This document shows positions 16,363 to 23,873 of a DNA stretch of 35,228 nucleotides, piece after piece (position 1 is the first letter of the stretch; every line of letters begins with the position of its first letter). A program made the translations under genes and the position numbers. This DNA comes from Burkholderia aenigmatica. GTDB lineage: Bacteria; Pseudomonadota; Gammaproteobacteria; Burkholderiales; Burkholderiaceae. The stretch is taken from assembly GCF_902499175.1 (NCBI RefSeq), contig NZ_CABVQC010000084.1, positions 1 through 35,228 on the forward strand, given 5' to 3'. The notes beneath the pieces were generated by a model. That model worked only from the letters and a program-made list of their open reading frames with translations, did not search any database and had not been told where the DNA came from.

Positions 16363-16698
16363 ATGAAGCATCGCCATATCGCCGCCTCGTTCGCCCTGGC
16401 TGCCTCGCTTCTGGCCACTTCCTCGTCCTTTGCCGCCGGCGCGTCCGGCATCATCCACTTCTCCGGCATGATCGTCGAGCCGCCCTGCTCGTTCGCGCTC
16501 GATACCGCTGACCTCGCCCGCGGGCACGTGCTGCCTGACTGCCCGCGCCCCGCAAGCGGCCAGATCGCGTTCGTCGACGCGGCGAGCCAGCAGGCCATCA
16601 AGACCACGACCTTTACTCAGGCCTCGCGCGCAATCGTTTTACCGAACCGTCCAGGCAACAATCAGGCGCCGATGATCGCCGTCGTGACCTACCAGTAA
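16363..16698 (+). CDS. Short type 1 pilin-like exported protein
   Basis: The product has 111 residues with a Sec signal peptide (MKHRHIAASFALAASLLATS, cleavage near SFAA). The mature part starts GIIHFSGMIVEPPCSF, the first strand pattern of chaperone-usher pilins. Cys42 and Cys60 could form the pilin disulphide. It ends IAVVTYQ, like the penultimate-tyrosine end of FimA-type subunits. At about 87 mature residues it is far shorter than normal pilins (about 150), so middle strands are missing. No chaperone or usher gene is adjacent. It could be a minor or degenerate subunit, or a pilin-derived secreted protein. Confidence 0.6.
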   Translation: MKHRHIAASFALAASLLATSSSFAAGASGIIHFSGMIVEPPCSFALDTADLARGHVLPDCPRPASGQIAFVDAASQQAIKTTTFTQASRAIVLPNRPGNNQAPMIAVVTYQ

Positions 16699-16755
16699 AG
16701 CCGTCCGCCGGCGCGGCATCCAACGGGTGCCGCGCGCCGGTTCGCGCTTCGCCGG

Positions 16756-17628
16756 TCAATCGCGATGGCGCGCGATCCAGTCGCTGAACGCGCGGATCTT
16801 CTGCTGGTTGCCGATGTTCTCGGGATAGACGAAGAAATAGCGCGCGCCCGTTTCGAGCACGATGTCGAACGGCCGTTCGAGCCGGCGTGCGCTGACGTCG
16901 TCGTCGACGAGCGTCACGTCGCCGATCGCGACGCCAAAGCCCTGCATCGCCGCGTTCGTCGCGAGATCGAGCGTGTCGAACGTCGGCCCGCGCGCGGGAT
17001 CGACGCTGCGCTCGCCCGCGTGATCGAGCCACGCGCGCCAGTCGCGATGGTCGCGGGTCGGATGCAGCAACGTATGACGCGCAAGATCGCCGACCGCGTC
17101 GAGCGGCGACGTCTGCCGCAATTCGGGCGCGCAGACGGGCGTCAGCCGCTCGTCGAACAGCGGCAGCGCAAACACGCCGGGGCCCGGCGACGTGCCGTAG
17201 ACGATCGCCGCGTCGAACGGCTCGGTCGAGAAATCGACGACGTGCTGCCACGCCGTCGTGATCTGCACATGAAGATCGGGATGCTCGCCCTGGAAGCGCA
17301 TGATGCGCGGCAGCATCCAGCGCATTACGCAGGTTGGCACCTTCAGCGCGAGATCGGTGCGCTGCCGCGTGAGCTTCATCGAAATATCGTCGATCCGCGC
17401 GAAGCTCTCGTTGACGACCGGCAGCAACTGCTCGCCCTCCGCCGTCAGCGTGAGGCCCTTCGCATGCCGCTTGAACAACGGAAAACCGTAATGCGCCTCG
17501 AGCGTCTGGATCTGCCGGCTCACCGCGCCCTGCGTGATGCACAGCTGCTCGGCCGCGCGCGTGAAGCTGCGGTGGCGAGCCACCGTCGAGAAGATCTGCA
17601 GCGCGTGCAGGGGCGGAAGTCGGCGCAT
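16756..17628 (-). CDS. LysR-family regulator of the GcvA/AmpR type
   Basis: This 290-residue regulator starts MRRLPPLHALQIFSTVARHR, with recognition helix ITQGAVSRQIQTLEAHYG and wing KGLTLTAEGEQLLPVV. That N-terminal pattern is the one of the GcvA/AmpR/PenR subgroup. The effector-binding domain spans about residues 88-285. I prefer the ATG at 17628; a GTG at 17694 would add 22 Arg/Ala-rich residues. It lies 105 bp downstream of, and on the same strand as, a beta-lactamase homologue. Classical penR genes are instead divergent from penA. It may regulate the beta-lactamase-like gene, but this is inference. Confidence 0.85.
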   Translation of the reverse strand: MRRLPPLHALQIFSTVARHRSFTRAAEQLCITQGAVSRQIQTLEAHYGFPLFKRHAKGLTLTAEGEQLLPVVNESFARIDDISMKLTRQRTDLALKVPTCVMRWMLPRIMRFQGEHPDLHVQITTAWQHVVDFSTEPFDAAIVYGTSPGPGVFALPLFDERLTPVCAPELRQTSPLDAVGDLARHTLLHPTRDHRDWRAWLDHAGERSVDPARGPTFDTLDLATNAAMQGFGVAIGDVTLVDDDVSARRLERPFDIVLETGARYFFVYPENIGNQQKIRAFSDWIARHRD

Positions 17629-17733
17629 GAACGAGGCAAACGGAAAAGCGGCGGGAAGGACCGCGCGCCGACCCCGGCGCGCGCTGTCCGACACGATAAG
17701 CCAAACGCCGGTTTTGCGCGAGACGCGGGACGC

Positions 17734-18633
17734 TCAGGCCGTCGCGGTGAGCGCGCCCGCCATGATGCGCGCCGCCGACGCGACGACGTCCGCGCGGGTC
17801 GCGGCGGCGGCCTGCGGCTGCGTGAACGACACGGCCATCACGATCGGCGCACGCGACGGCGGCCACAGCACCGCGACGTCGGTCGTCGTGCCGTATCCGC
17901 CGGTACCGGCCTTGTCCGCGACGCGCCAGCCGGGCGGCACGCCCGCCGCAATGCCGGTCGCGCCGCGCGCGCCGCCGACCATCCATTCGGTCAGTTGCGT
18001 GCGCTGCGGCTCGTGCAGCGTGGTGCCGAGCAACAACCGCTGCAGCGTGTCGACCATCTCGACCGGTGTCGACGTGTCGCGTTCGTCGCCGGGCGCCGCG
18101 TGGTTCAGTTCGGGTTCCCAGTGATCGAGGCGGAACGACGAGTCGCCGCTCGCGCGCGCGAACGACGTGACGGCCTGCGGGCCGCCGAGCACGCCCATCA
18201 GCAGGTTGCCGGCGCCCTTGTCGCCCGACTGCAGCATCGCCACGCAAAGCTGCTCGATCGTCATGCCCGTGTCGACGTGGCTTTCCGTAATCGGCGAGCC
18301 CGACACGACTTCATAGCGGCGATACAGGATGCGGCGCGGCAGCAGCGACGCGTCGAGCGAGCCGCGCGCGAGCATCGCGGCGACCGCGACGACCGCGTAC
18401 GTGCCGCACAGCGGGAAGCGCTCGCGCGCATGGTGGGCGATGCGCACGCCGTTCGACGTATCGAGCGCGGCGACGCCGAGCCGGCCGTTCGAGGCCTTCT
18501 CGAGCGCGGTCAATTCGGCCTGGGCGGCATGGGCGCGCCCCTGATCGGCGACCGGCGCGGAGCTGCACGCGGCGACGAACGGCGCGGCAACGGCGGCAAG
18601 CAACAGCGAGCGGCGTGTCGGAGAGTGTTCCAT
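17734..18633 (-). CDS. Class A beta-lactamase homologue lacking catalytic residues (Pen-like pseudoenzyme)
   Basis: This 299-residue protein aligns by eye along its whole length with Burkholderia PenA/PenI-type class A beta-lactamases, including RRSLLLAA, ITESHVDTGM, LGGPQAVTSFAR, PGDERDTSTP and DVAVLWPPSRAPIV. It has a twin-arginine-like signal with lipobox VAAC (Cys23), as Pen enzymes do. The active site is broken. The S70-x-x-K73 motif reads GTYA (Gly77, Ala80). The S130-D-N motif reads GDK (Gly137, Lys139). The K234-T-G motif reads KAG (Ala242). Cys69 (Cys76), Glu166 (Glu173) and Asn170 (Asn177) remain. The frame is intact and the codons (GGC, GCG) are clear substitutions, not an indel. 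It should not hydrolyse beta-lactams. It may bind peptidoglycan or a partner protein. Confidence 0.85.
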   Translation of the reverse strand: MEHSPTRRSLLLAAVAAPFVAACSSAPVADQGRAHAAQAELTALEKASNGRLGVAALDTSNGVRIAHHARERFPLCGTYAVVAVAAMLARGSLDASLLPRRILYRRYEVVSGSPITESHVDTGMTIEQLCVAMLQSGDKGAGNLLMGVLGGPQAVTSFARASGDSSFRLDHWEPELNHAAPGDERDTSTPVEMVDTLQRLLLGTTLHEPQRTQLTEWMVGGARGATGIAAGVPPGWRVADKAGTGGYGTTTDVAVLWPPSRAPIVMAVSFTQPQAAAATRADVVASAARIMAGALTATA

Positions 18634-18843
18634 GAATGTGGTGTGTTCTATCGGAAACGGTGGCACGAAGCAACGCGGGCACGCGTCGAAGACGCGCGCC
18701 CGTTCACGCCGACGGCCGGCCCGCGGCGGCATCCGCCGTACATCCCCGAAAGACGACCGTCGGCCCCGCGAAGCGCGGGACGCGCATGAACAGGCCCTAG
18801 CGTAGCAGCGACCGCCGCCACGTTCCAGCGCAACGGCCCTGCT

Positions 18844-19704
18844 TCACCCTTGCGACGAAGGCAGGTACGGCATCGGATTGACCGGCTTGCCGTCGCGCCG
18901 CACTTCGAACAGCAGCGCGACACGCGAGTTGTCGAGGTCGCCCATCTCGGCAATCTCGTCGCCCTGGCGCACGATGTCGCCCGTCTTCACGAGCAGCTTG
19001 CGGTTGTGCGCATAGGCAGTCAGGAAATCCGCGTTGTGCTGGACGATGATCAGGCTGCCGTAATCATTCAGGCCGGTGCCTGCGTACATCACGCGGCCGT
19101 CGGCCGCGGCGCGGACCGGGTCGCCGGGCCGGCCGGCAATCTGGATGCCGCGGTTCTGCCCCGGCCGGAACCCGTCGACGATCCTGCCGCTCGCGGGCCA
19201 CCTGAGCGCGACACCGCCCGCATGCCGCTTCGTTTCCTTGACGACCTGACGGTCGCTCGCCGTCGCTGCGGCGGTCTGCGTCGTTGCAGGGTTGCTCCCT
19301 GTGCCGTTGCTCGCGGCCGACGATGCGGCCACCTGCGTGCCGGCGGTGCCCGGCGGCGGCAACGGCTGCTGCTTGACGATGCGCAGCACCTGCCCCATCC
19401 GCAGCTTGCCGTTCGCACCCAGCTTGTTCCAGGTGCGCAGGTCGGCGATGCTGCAATCGTTCGCGGACGCGATGCCCGTCAACGTGTCGCCGCGCTTCAC
19501 GACGTACTTCTGCGCGACCAGAATCGGCGCCGGTGGCGGGCTGGCGGCCGACGGCGCAGCGACGGGCGCGCTCGACGGCGACGACTGTCCCGCCTGCGTG
19601 TCGCTCGGCGGGACGGACTGCGTGCTTGCACAACCGGCCATGACGAGCACGGCGGCCAGGCCCGGCAGCCACGCCGCGTGACGATGAATCTCGCGCGTTT
19701 TCAT
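18844..19704 (-). CDS. NlpD-like lipoprotein with LysM and degenerate LytM (M23) domain
   Basis: This 286-residue lipoprotein has a signal peptide with lipobox VMAGC (Cys25). A Pro/Ser/Ala-rich linker follows, then one LysM murein-binding domain (about residues 66-110, YVVKRGDTLTGIAS). A second low-complexity linker leads to an M23/LytM domain (about 166-286). The zinc-site residues are lost: the HxGxD motif reads NRGIQ (Asn184, Gln188) and the HLHFE motif reads ALLFE (Ala263, Leu265). Only the YAH histidine (His233) remains. That is the state of NlpD and EnvC, which activate cell-division amidases rather than cut murein. The start at 19704 puts the lipobox at the right distance. Same strand as the beta-lactamase homologue. 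Confidence 0.88.
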   Translation of the reverse strand: MKTREIHRHAAWLPGLAAVLVMAGCASTQSVPPSDTQAGQSSPSSAPVAAPSAASPPPAPILVAQKYVVKRGDTLTGIASANDCSIADLRTWNKLGANGKLRMGQVLRIVKQQPLPPPGTAGTQVAASSAASNGTGSNPATTQTAAATASDRQVVKETKRHAGGVALRWPASGRIVDGFRPGQNRGIQIAGRPGDPVRAAADGRVMYAGTGLNDYGSLIIVQHNADFLTAYAHNRKLLVKTGDIVRQGDEIAEMGDLDNSRVALLFEVRRDGKPVNPMPYLPSSQG

Positions 19705-19957
19705 GGACGATCCGACTCCGGTTTGACAATCTTTCAAGCATCTCAAAAACGGAACGGCCGACGTGTAACCGGATGCAAACAATGATGACAAACAATCACG
19801 AACCGGATGCCGGCCGGCATTCGCTACCGGTAATACGGCCCGATCCAGAAAAACTTGATGGTCTTTTTGCGGAAAAGCGGAAGAATTTTCGTTTCGAGAA
19901 TCTATGACAGATTTGTTTCAATAGACGCGAAGCGGCAGCAGCCGTTCGCCGCGACGT

Positions 19958-20068
19958 TCAACGCAACCACGCGGCGAGTTCGGAACAGGCCCACGCGATG
20001 CCGATGCACAGGAACAGCACGTGCATCGCGATCTTGAACGACACGCCCCACGACGGATCGATCTGCAT
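19958..20068 (-). CDS. 36-residue membrane microprotein
   Basis: A short frame encodes 36 residues beginning MQIDPSWGVSFKIAMHVLFL and ending ELAAWLR. It has one hydrophobic helix (about residues 13-34) containing two cysteines and flanking tryptophans. GGGGAG lies six bases before the ATG, a strong ribosome binding site for such a short frame. Topology is probably single-pass inner membrane. It is divergent from the LysR gene at 20223 over 154 bp, so the two may share control. Similar tiny membrane proteins are often unannotated; no function can be assigned. Confidence 0.6.
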   Translation of the reverse strand: MQIDPSWGVSFKIAMHVLFLCIGIAWACSELAAWLR

Positions 20069-20145
20069 GACAGGCTCCCCGGTTGATGTGCGGTCATGAT
20101 CCGCCATCGATCGCGCCCCGAAAATGCGGAACCGGCGAATCCGGC

Positions 20146-20162
20146 CTCAGGCTGCGCCTGAG
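20146..20162. promoter_or_regulatory. Inverted repeat between microprotein and LysR gene
   Basis: CTCAGGC and GCCTGAG form a perfect 7-bp inverted repeat around TGC, 60 bases before the LysR start. It lies in the divergent spacer and could be the LysR binding site. It could equally be a hairpin in the mRNA leader. Confidence 0.4.
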
Positions 20163-20222
20163 ACCGCGGCTGCGATTCCCTGCTAACTTATCGGCCATTC
20201 CAACATGATCGTCCCACCCATC

Positions 20223-21119
20223 ATGCGTTTTGACCTGACCGACCTGCGGCTCTTCCTGAACATCTGCGACGCCGGCACGATCACGAGCGGCGCCGAGCGG
20301 ACCCACATCACGCTGCAGGCCGCGAGCGAGCGCATCCGCGGCATGGAGGACGAGCTCGGCGTGCCGCTGCTGCACCGGACCAAGTCGGGCGCGCAGGCAA
20401 CCGACGCCGGCCGCGCGCTCGAACACCACGCGCGCACCGTGCTGCAGCAGATCGACCACATGCGCGGCGAACTGCAGCAATACGGCCAGGGGCTGCGCGG
20501 GCATATCCGGCTGCTGTGCAACACGGCGTCGCTGAGCGAATATCTGCCCGACGCACTGGCCGACTACCTGCCGCATCATCCGAAGCTGTCGATCAGCGTC
20601 GAGGAGCGCTCGAGCCAGGAGATCGTGCATGCGATCCGCAACAAGACGGCCGACGTCGGCATCGTCGCCGATTCGGTCGGGCTCGGCGGGCTCGAACAGA
20701 AACCGTTCCGCGAGGACTGGCTGATCGTCGTCGTGCCGGCCACCCATTCGCTCGCGGCACAAGACAACGTCGCGTTCGACGCGATCGCCGATGCCGACTT
20801 CATCGGCCTCACCGACGGCAGCGCACTGCAGGTGCATCTCGCCGACCAGGCGCGCGCGCTCGGCAAGCGGATCCGCTATCGCGTGCAGTTGAAGAGCTTC
20901 GATGCGATCTGCCGCATGATCGCCAGCGGCGTGGGCATCGGCATCGTGTCGCGCCACGCGGCCGAGCGCGCGATGCAGACGATGGACGTACGGCTCGTCG
21001 AGCTGTCCGATTCGTGGAGCCATCGTCGGCTGAAACTGTGCGCACGGTCGTTCGACGCGTTGCCGAAGTACACGCGGGAGTTCGTCGCGTTCCTGTCCGG
21101 CGAGACCACGTCGCAGTGA
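20223..21119 (+). CDS. LysR-family transcriptional regulator
   Basis: This 298-residue regulator starts MRFDLTDLRLFLNICDAGTI, with recognition helix HITLQAASERIRGMEDELG and wing KSGAQATDAGRALEHHA. The effector domain (about residues 88-290) includes DVGIVADSVGLGGLEQKPF, typical of LysR proteins. The ATG at 20223 is preferred to 20205 because LysR proteins start a few residues before the first helix. As I recall, similar LysR genes in other Burkholderia sit beside a TauE/SafE permease gene. Here the permease gene is 2.75 kb away, with the large lipoprotein gene between them. The target may be the permease, the divergent microprotein or itself. Confidence 0.88.
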   Translation: MRFDLTDLRLFLNICDAGTITSGAERTHITLQAASERIRGMEDELGVPLLHRTKSGAQATDAGRALEHHARTVLQQIDHMRGELQQYGQGLRGHIRLLCNTASLSEYLPDALADYLPHHPKLSISVEERSSQEIVHAIRNKTADVGIVADSVGLGGLEQKPFREDWLIVVVPATHSLAAQDNVAFDAIADADFIGLTDGSALQVHLADQARALGKRIRYRVQLKSFDAICRMIASGVGIGIVSRHAAERAMQTMDVRLVELSDSWSHRRLKLCARSFDALPKYTREFVAFLSGETTSQ

Positions 21120-21176
21120 CGCGCGCCGTTCGTGGTTGATGCCGCGATGCACGCCCCGATTCACTTCGATCCTTAT

Positions 21177-21190
21177 GGATAACGTTTTCT
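21177..21190. promoter_or_regulatory. Upstream LacI-type operator-like site
   Basis: GGATAACGTTTTCT matches the core of the perfect operator at 21408-21421 in 12 of 14 positions and has the AACGTT centre typical of LacI/GalR-family sites. Its centre is 231 bp upstream of the other site's centre, close to 22 helical turns, which would suit repression by DNA looping. Confidence 0.55.
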
Positions 21191-21377
21191 CGTAAAATCC
21201 GGCGAGCGAGCATCACCGGATAGCCGTTCTGCTCGCCGCTTCCGCATCGACACTCCACGCTGCACCGCCTCTCAACTGGAAGAAATCCCGGTACCAGGTG
21301 CGACGCTCTGATCCCGCCGGCCACTCCCGCCTTCCCACTATCCGGGTTTTTCCCGGCGCTTCCGGCGTGAAAGTTCA

Positions 21378-21406
21378 TTGACATCATGCCGATCGCTGCC
21401 TAAATT
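21378..21406 (+). promoter_or_regulatory. Sigma-70 promoter for the large lipoprotein gene
   Basis: A perfect -35 box TTGACA (21378-21383), a 17-bp spacer and a -10 box TAAATT (21401-21406) make a strong promoter. The -10 abuts the LacI-type operator. Transcription would start near 21413, giving a leader of about 190 bases before the gene at 21601. Confidence 0.75.
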
Positions 21407-21423
21407 TGGAAAACGTTTTCCAA
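21406..21423. promoter_or_regulatory. Perfect 18-bp LacI/GalR-type operator
   Basis: TTGGAAAACGTTTTCCAA is a perfect 18-bp palindrome with the central CG expected of LacI/GalR-family operators. It overlaps the end of the -10 box and the transcription start, a classical repressor position. No LacI-type gene is in the window, so the repressor must be encoded elsewhere. Confidence 0.8.
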
Positions 21424-21600
21424 TGCATCCGCGCGACGCCGGTCATGGCCCGTGCAGGGAGAACGCTTGCCCGCTCGAGTAGTGATTCAGGCCGTCCGTC
21501 TTCAGGGATCAGGGTTGCAAGACGGGGCAAGGTACGGGCATCGAGCGCGGCAACGGCCACCGCCGCCCGTCCTTCATCACTATCCAAAACTGGAGACACA

Positions 21601-23769
21601 ATGCATCCGCGCAGCAGATTCGCGCTCGGCGCCGCGCTCAGCGCCCTTTCCGTCCTGTTCGTCAGCGCGTGCGGCGGCAACGACGTGACCGACACGCCGT
21701 CATCATCTTCGCCGCCCCCGTCCACGACACCGTCGCTCGCGTCCAACTCGCTGCAGGCGCTCGTCTACGGCGCGCCCGACACCAGCGTGCCCGCCGGCAC
21801 GAACATTCCGGTCACGATGATGGGCCAGATGCGCGCGCTGTTCGACCTGATCAGGAAATCGCCCGACTTCACGCAGGTCGTGATGGATCTCGGCGACGGC
21901 ACGCCGGTCCACGTGCTCGACACGAACACCGGCGACAAATTCCTGCCGGGCAAGCTCGCGCTCGGCCTGTCGTACATCCTGATCGACATGAAGTCGAAGA
22001 ACGATCCGCAATACGCGAGCTACCTCGCGACCTACCAGACGATCACGACCGCGATGATGGCGCAGTCGGGCAGCAACTACACGTATGCGAATACGTCGTG
22101 GGGCGAGTACTACTACCTCGTCGCGCTGAACAACCTGAAGGCGCACGGGATGCTCAACGAAGTCTTCAGCGACGCGATGCTCGCGACGCTGCAGCAGCGG
22201 CTCACCTTCTGCGACATGTTCGGCCCCGATGCGAGCGGCAAGACCGATACGTGCCCCGCGGCCGGTACGCCAATCGACATCGCGTCGCTCAACACCGCGC
22301 AGAACTACTATGCGGTGTCCTACGGAATCGCCGGGCTGCGCCAGAAGCTCGGCTGGAGCAGCCCGTCGTTTGCGTCGAAGACCGATCCGTCGGTCGCGAC
22401 GATGGGCGCGCGCGACGCGCTGCTGTACACGCTCACGAACCATATCCGCAACGACTCGTCGGGCGGGTTCTCGGACGAAGCGTCGAACACCCACACGACC
22501 TACTACGACCAGGCACGCTTCGACCGCTACAGCACGCTGCTGATCGGTGAAGTGACCGAGCGCACGTTCGAGATGGGCAACGAAGCGAACCTCACGCCCG
22601 AACTGAAGGGCTACCTGCGCAAGTCGGTCGACCTGATCCTGCCGCAGTTGAACGCGAACGGCCAGGGCTTCAACTACGGCCGCTCGATCGGCCCGTACGG
22701 CGATTCGGCGTTCATGGAAGTGCTGACGGCCGCGGCCAACGCCGGCGTGCTGACCGACCAGGAGAAGCAGGTTGCGTATGCGTTCATCTACCAGGCCGCG
22801 CGTCGGTTCGACACATACTGGTACGACCCGTCACTGCCGACGCCGTCGGTGAACATGTGGGTCAAGGGCCGCGGCACGGACGCGTATCGCGGCAAGCCGC
22901 GTGTGATGGGCGAGAACTTCAGCCTGCTGCACCAGTACCTGTACGTGAACGCGTGGTGGAACAAGCTCGGCTTCGGCGGCCAGGCGCCGATGGCCGATGC
23001 GGATTACAACGCGTGGCTCGATGCGCTGCCGCGCTACACGCTCACCTGGTACAACCAGCCCGGCGACACCACGCATCCGTACAGTGCGGCGCTCGTCACC
23101 GTGCGCGACGGCCGGCGCGTGATCAACCTGAACCTCAGCCAGGCGCCCGACTACAACTCGTACACGCCGTACTATCCGGTGCCGTTCTCCGACAAGCTGA
23201 TTTACGGCACGACCGATCTCGGCTACGCGCTGCTGGTGCCGCAGGTGTCGTACAACGGGAAGACCTACATGCCCGTCACGTACTACAAGAACCTGAACGT
23301 CCAGCAAAGCAACGGGCAGGTGATCGTGTCGTTCGATACCGCGAAGTTCCGGCTCGCGTCGAAGAACGCGGCGTACACGACGGATCTCGACCTGCAGGTG
23401 CATACGGTGCTGACGTTCGCGCACGGCTCGGTCGCACGCAGCGATACGCTGAGTACCGGCACGCTCACCGGCAACCTGTCGGTCGAGACGGACTTCACGT
23501 CGTTCGCGGATTTCGCATCGACGCAGGCCAACGGCGACGGCGTGTCGGTCACGTATGCGAACAGCGCCGCGACCGGCTATGCGGCGTCCGGGTTCGACAC
23601 CTGCGCGCTGTCCGCCTTCGACACGGCGAACGGCACGACGAATCCGCTGTCGACGACGCCGATCGGCCAGCTGCATTCGAACTTCGCGTGCACGACGAAG
23701 CCGTTTGCACTCGGCGCGGGCGCGACCCGCACGTTCGGGTGGACGCTGAAGTACGCCGACCCGGCCTGA
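21601..23769 (+). CDS. Large surface lipoprotein, possibly carbohydrate-active, family not recognised
   Basis: The product has 722 residues with a lipoprotein signal (lipobox FVSAC, Cys24), then a Ser/Pro/Thr-rich linker. Residues about 60-430 look mainly helical with many aromatics (SWGEYYYLVALNNLKAHG, GFNYGRSIGPYGDSAFMEVL). That pattern suggests an (alpha/alpha) toroid as in polysaccharide lyases. Residues about 470-722 look beta-rich, like the C-terminal sandwich of such enzymes. The Tyr-Gly-Arg-Ser motif recalls some lyase-like families, but I cannot name one. GGAG seven bases before 21601 fixes the start. Control by a LacI-type operator supports a sugar-related role. The start at 21406 would be within the operator and is rejected. 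Confidence 0.7.
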   Translation: MHPRSRFALGAALSALSVLFVSACGGNDVTDTPSSSSPPPSTTPSLASNSLQALVYGAPDTSVPAGTNIPVTMMGQMRALFDLIRKSPDFTQVVMDLGDGTPVHVLDTNTGDKFLPGKLALGLSYILIDMKSKNDPQYASYLATYQTITTAMMAQSGSNYTYANTSWGEYYYLVALNNLKAHGMLNEVFSDAMLATLQQRLTFCDMFGPDASGKTDTCPAAGTPIDIASLNTAQNYYAVSYGIAGLRQKLGWSSPSFASKTDPSVATMGARDALLYTLTNHIRNDSSGGFSDEASNTHTTYYDQARFDRYSTLLIGEVTERTFEMGNEANLTPELKGYLRKSVDLILPQLNANGQGFNYGRSIGPYGDSAFMEVLTAAANAGVLTDQEKQVAYAFIYQAARRFDTYWYDPSLPTPSVNMWVKGRGTDAYRGKPRVMGENFSLLHQYLYVNAWWNKLGFGGQAPMADADYNAWLDALPRYTLTWYNQPGDTTHPYSAALVTVRDGRRVINLNLSQAPDYNSYTPYYPVPFSDKLIYGTTDLGYALLVPQVSYNGKTYMPVTYYKNLNVQQSNGQVIVSFDTAKFRLASKNAAYTTDLDLQVHTVLTFAHGSVARSDTLSTGTLTGNLSVETDFTSFADFASTQANGDGVSVTYANSAATGYAASGFDTCALSAFDTANGTTNPLSTTPIGQLHSNFACTTKPFALGAGATRTFGWTLKYADPA

Positions 23770-23799
23770 GCGGTGTGACCCACGTTCCGTGCATGCTCT

Positions 23800-23828
23800 C
23801 GAAGCCGGTTGCTGTCGAACCGGCTTCG
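23800..23828 (+). terminator. Hairpin after the large lipoprotein gene
   Basis: A perfect 11-bp stem (CGAAGCCGGTT / AACCGGCTTCG) with a 7-nt loop lies 30 bases after the stop and before the convergent permease gene. No long T-run follows. It probably serves as terminator for the plus-strand gene. Confidence 0.65.
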
Positions 23829-23873
23829 GGATCGTCACGACCGGCGGGCATCACGCTCGTCGGCGATGCCCGC

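Noticed and set aside
17629..17694. Longer LysR start at GTG 17694
   Set aside because: It would add 22 Arg/Ala-rich residues ahead of the normal LysR N-terminus; the ATG at 17628 fits the family.
17734..18633. Explaining the lost beta-lactamase motifs by a sequencing frameshift
   Set aside because: The frame is correct on both sides of each motif and the changes are whole-codon substitutions at several separate sites.
16765..18789. 674-residue open frame on the plus strand across the LysR and beta-lactamase genes
   Set aside because: Antisense shadow of two recognisable genes, with Arg/Ala-rich low-complexity translation.
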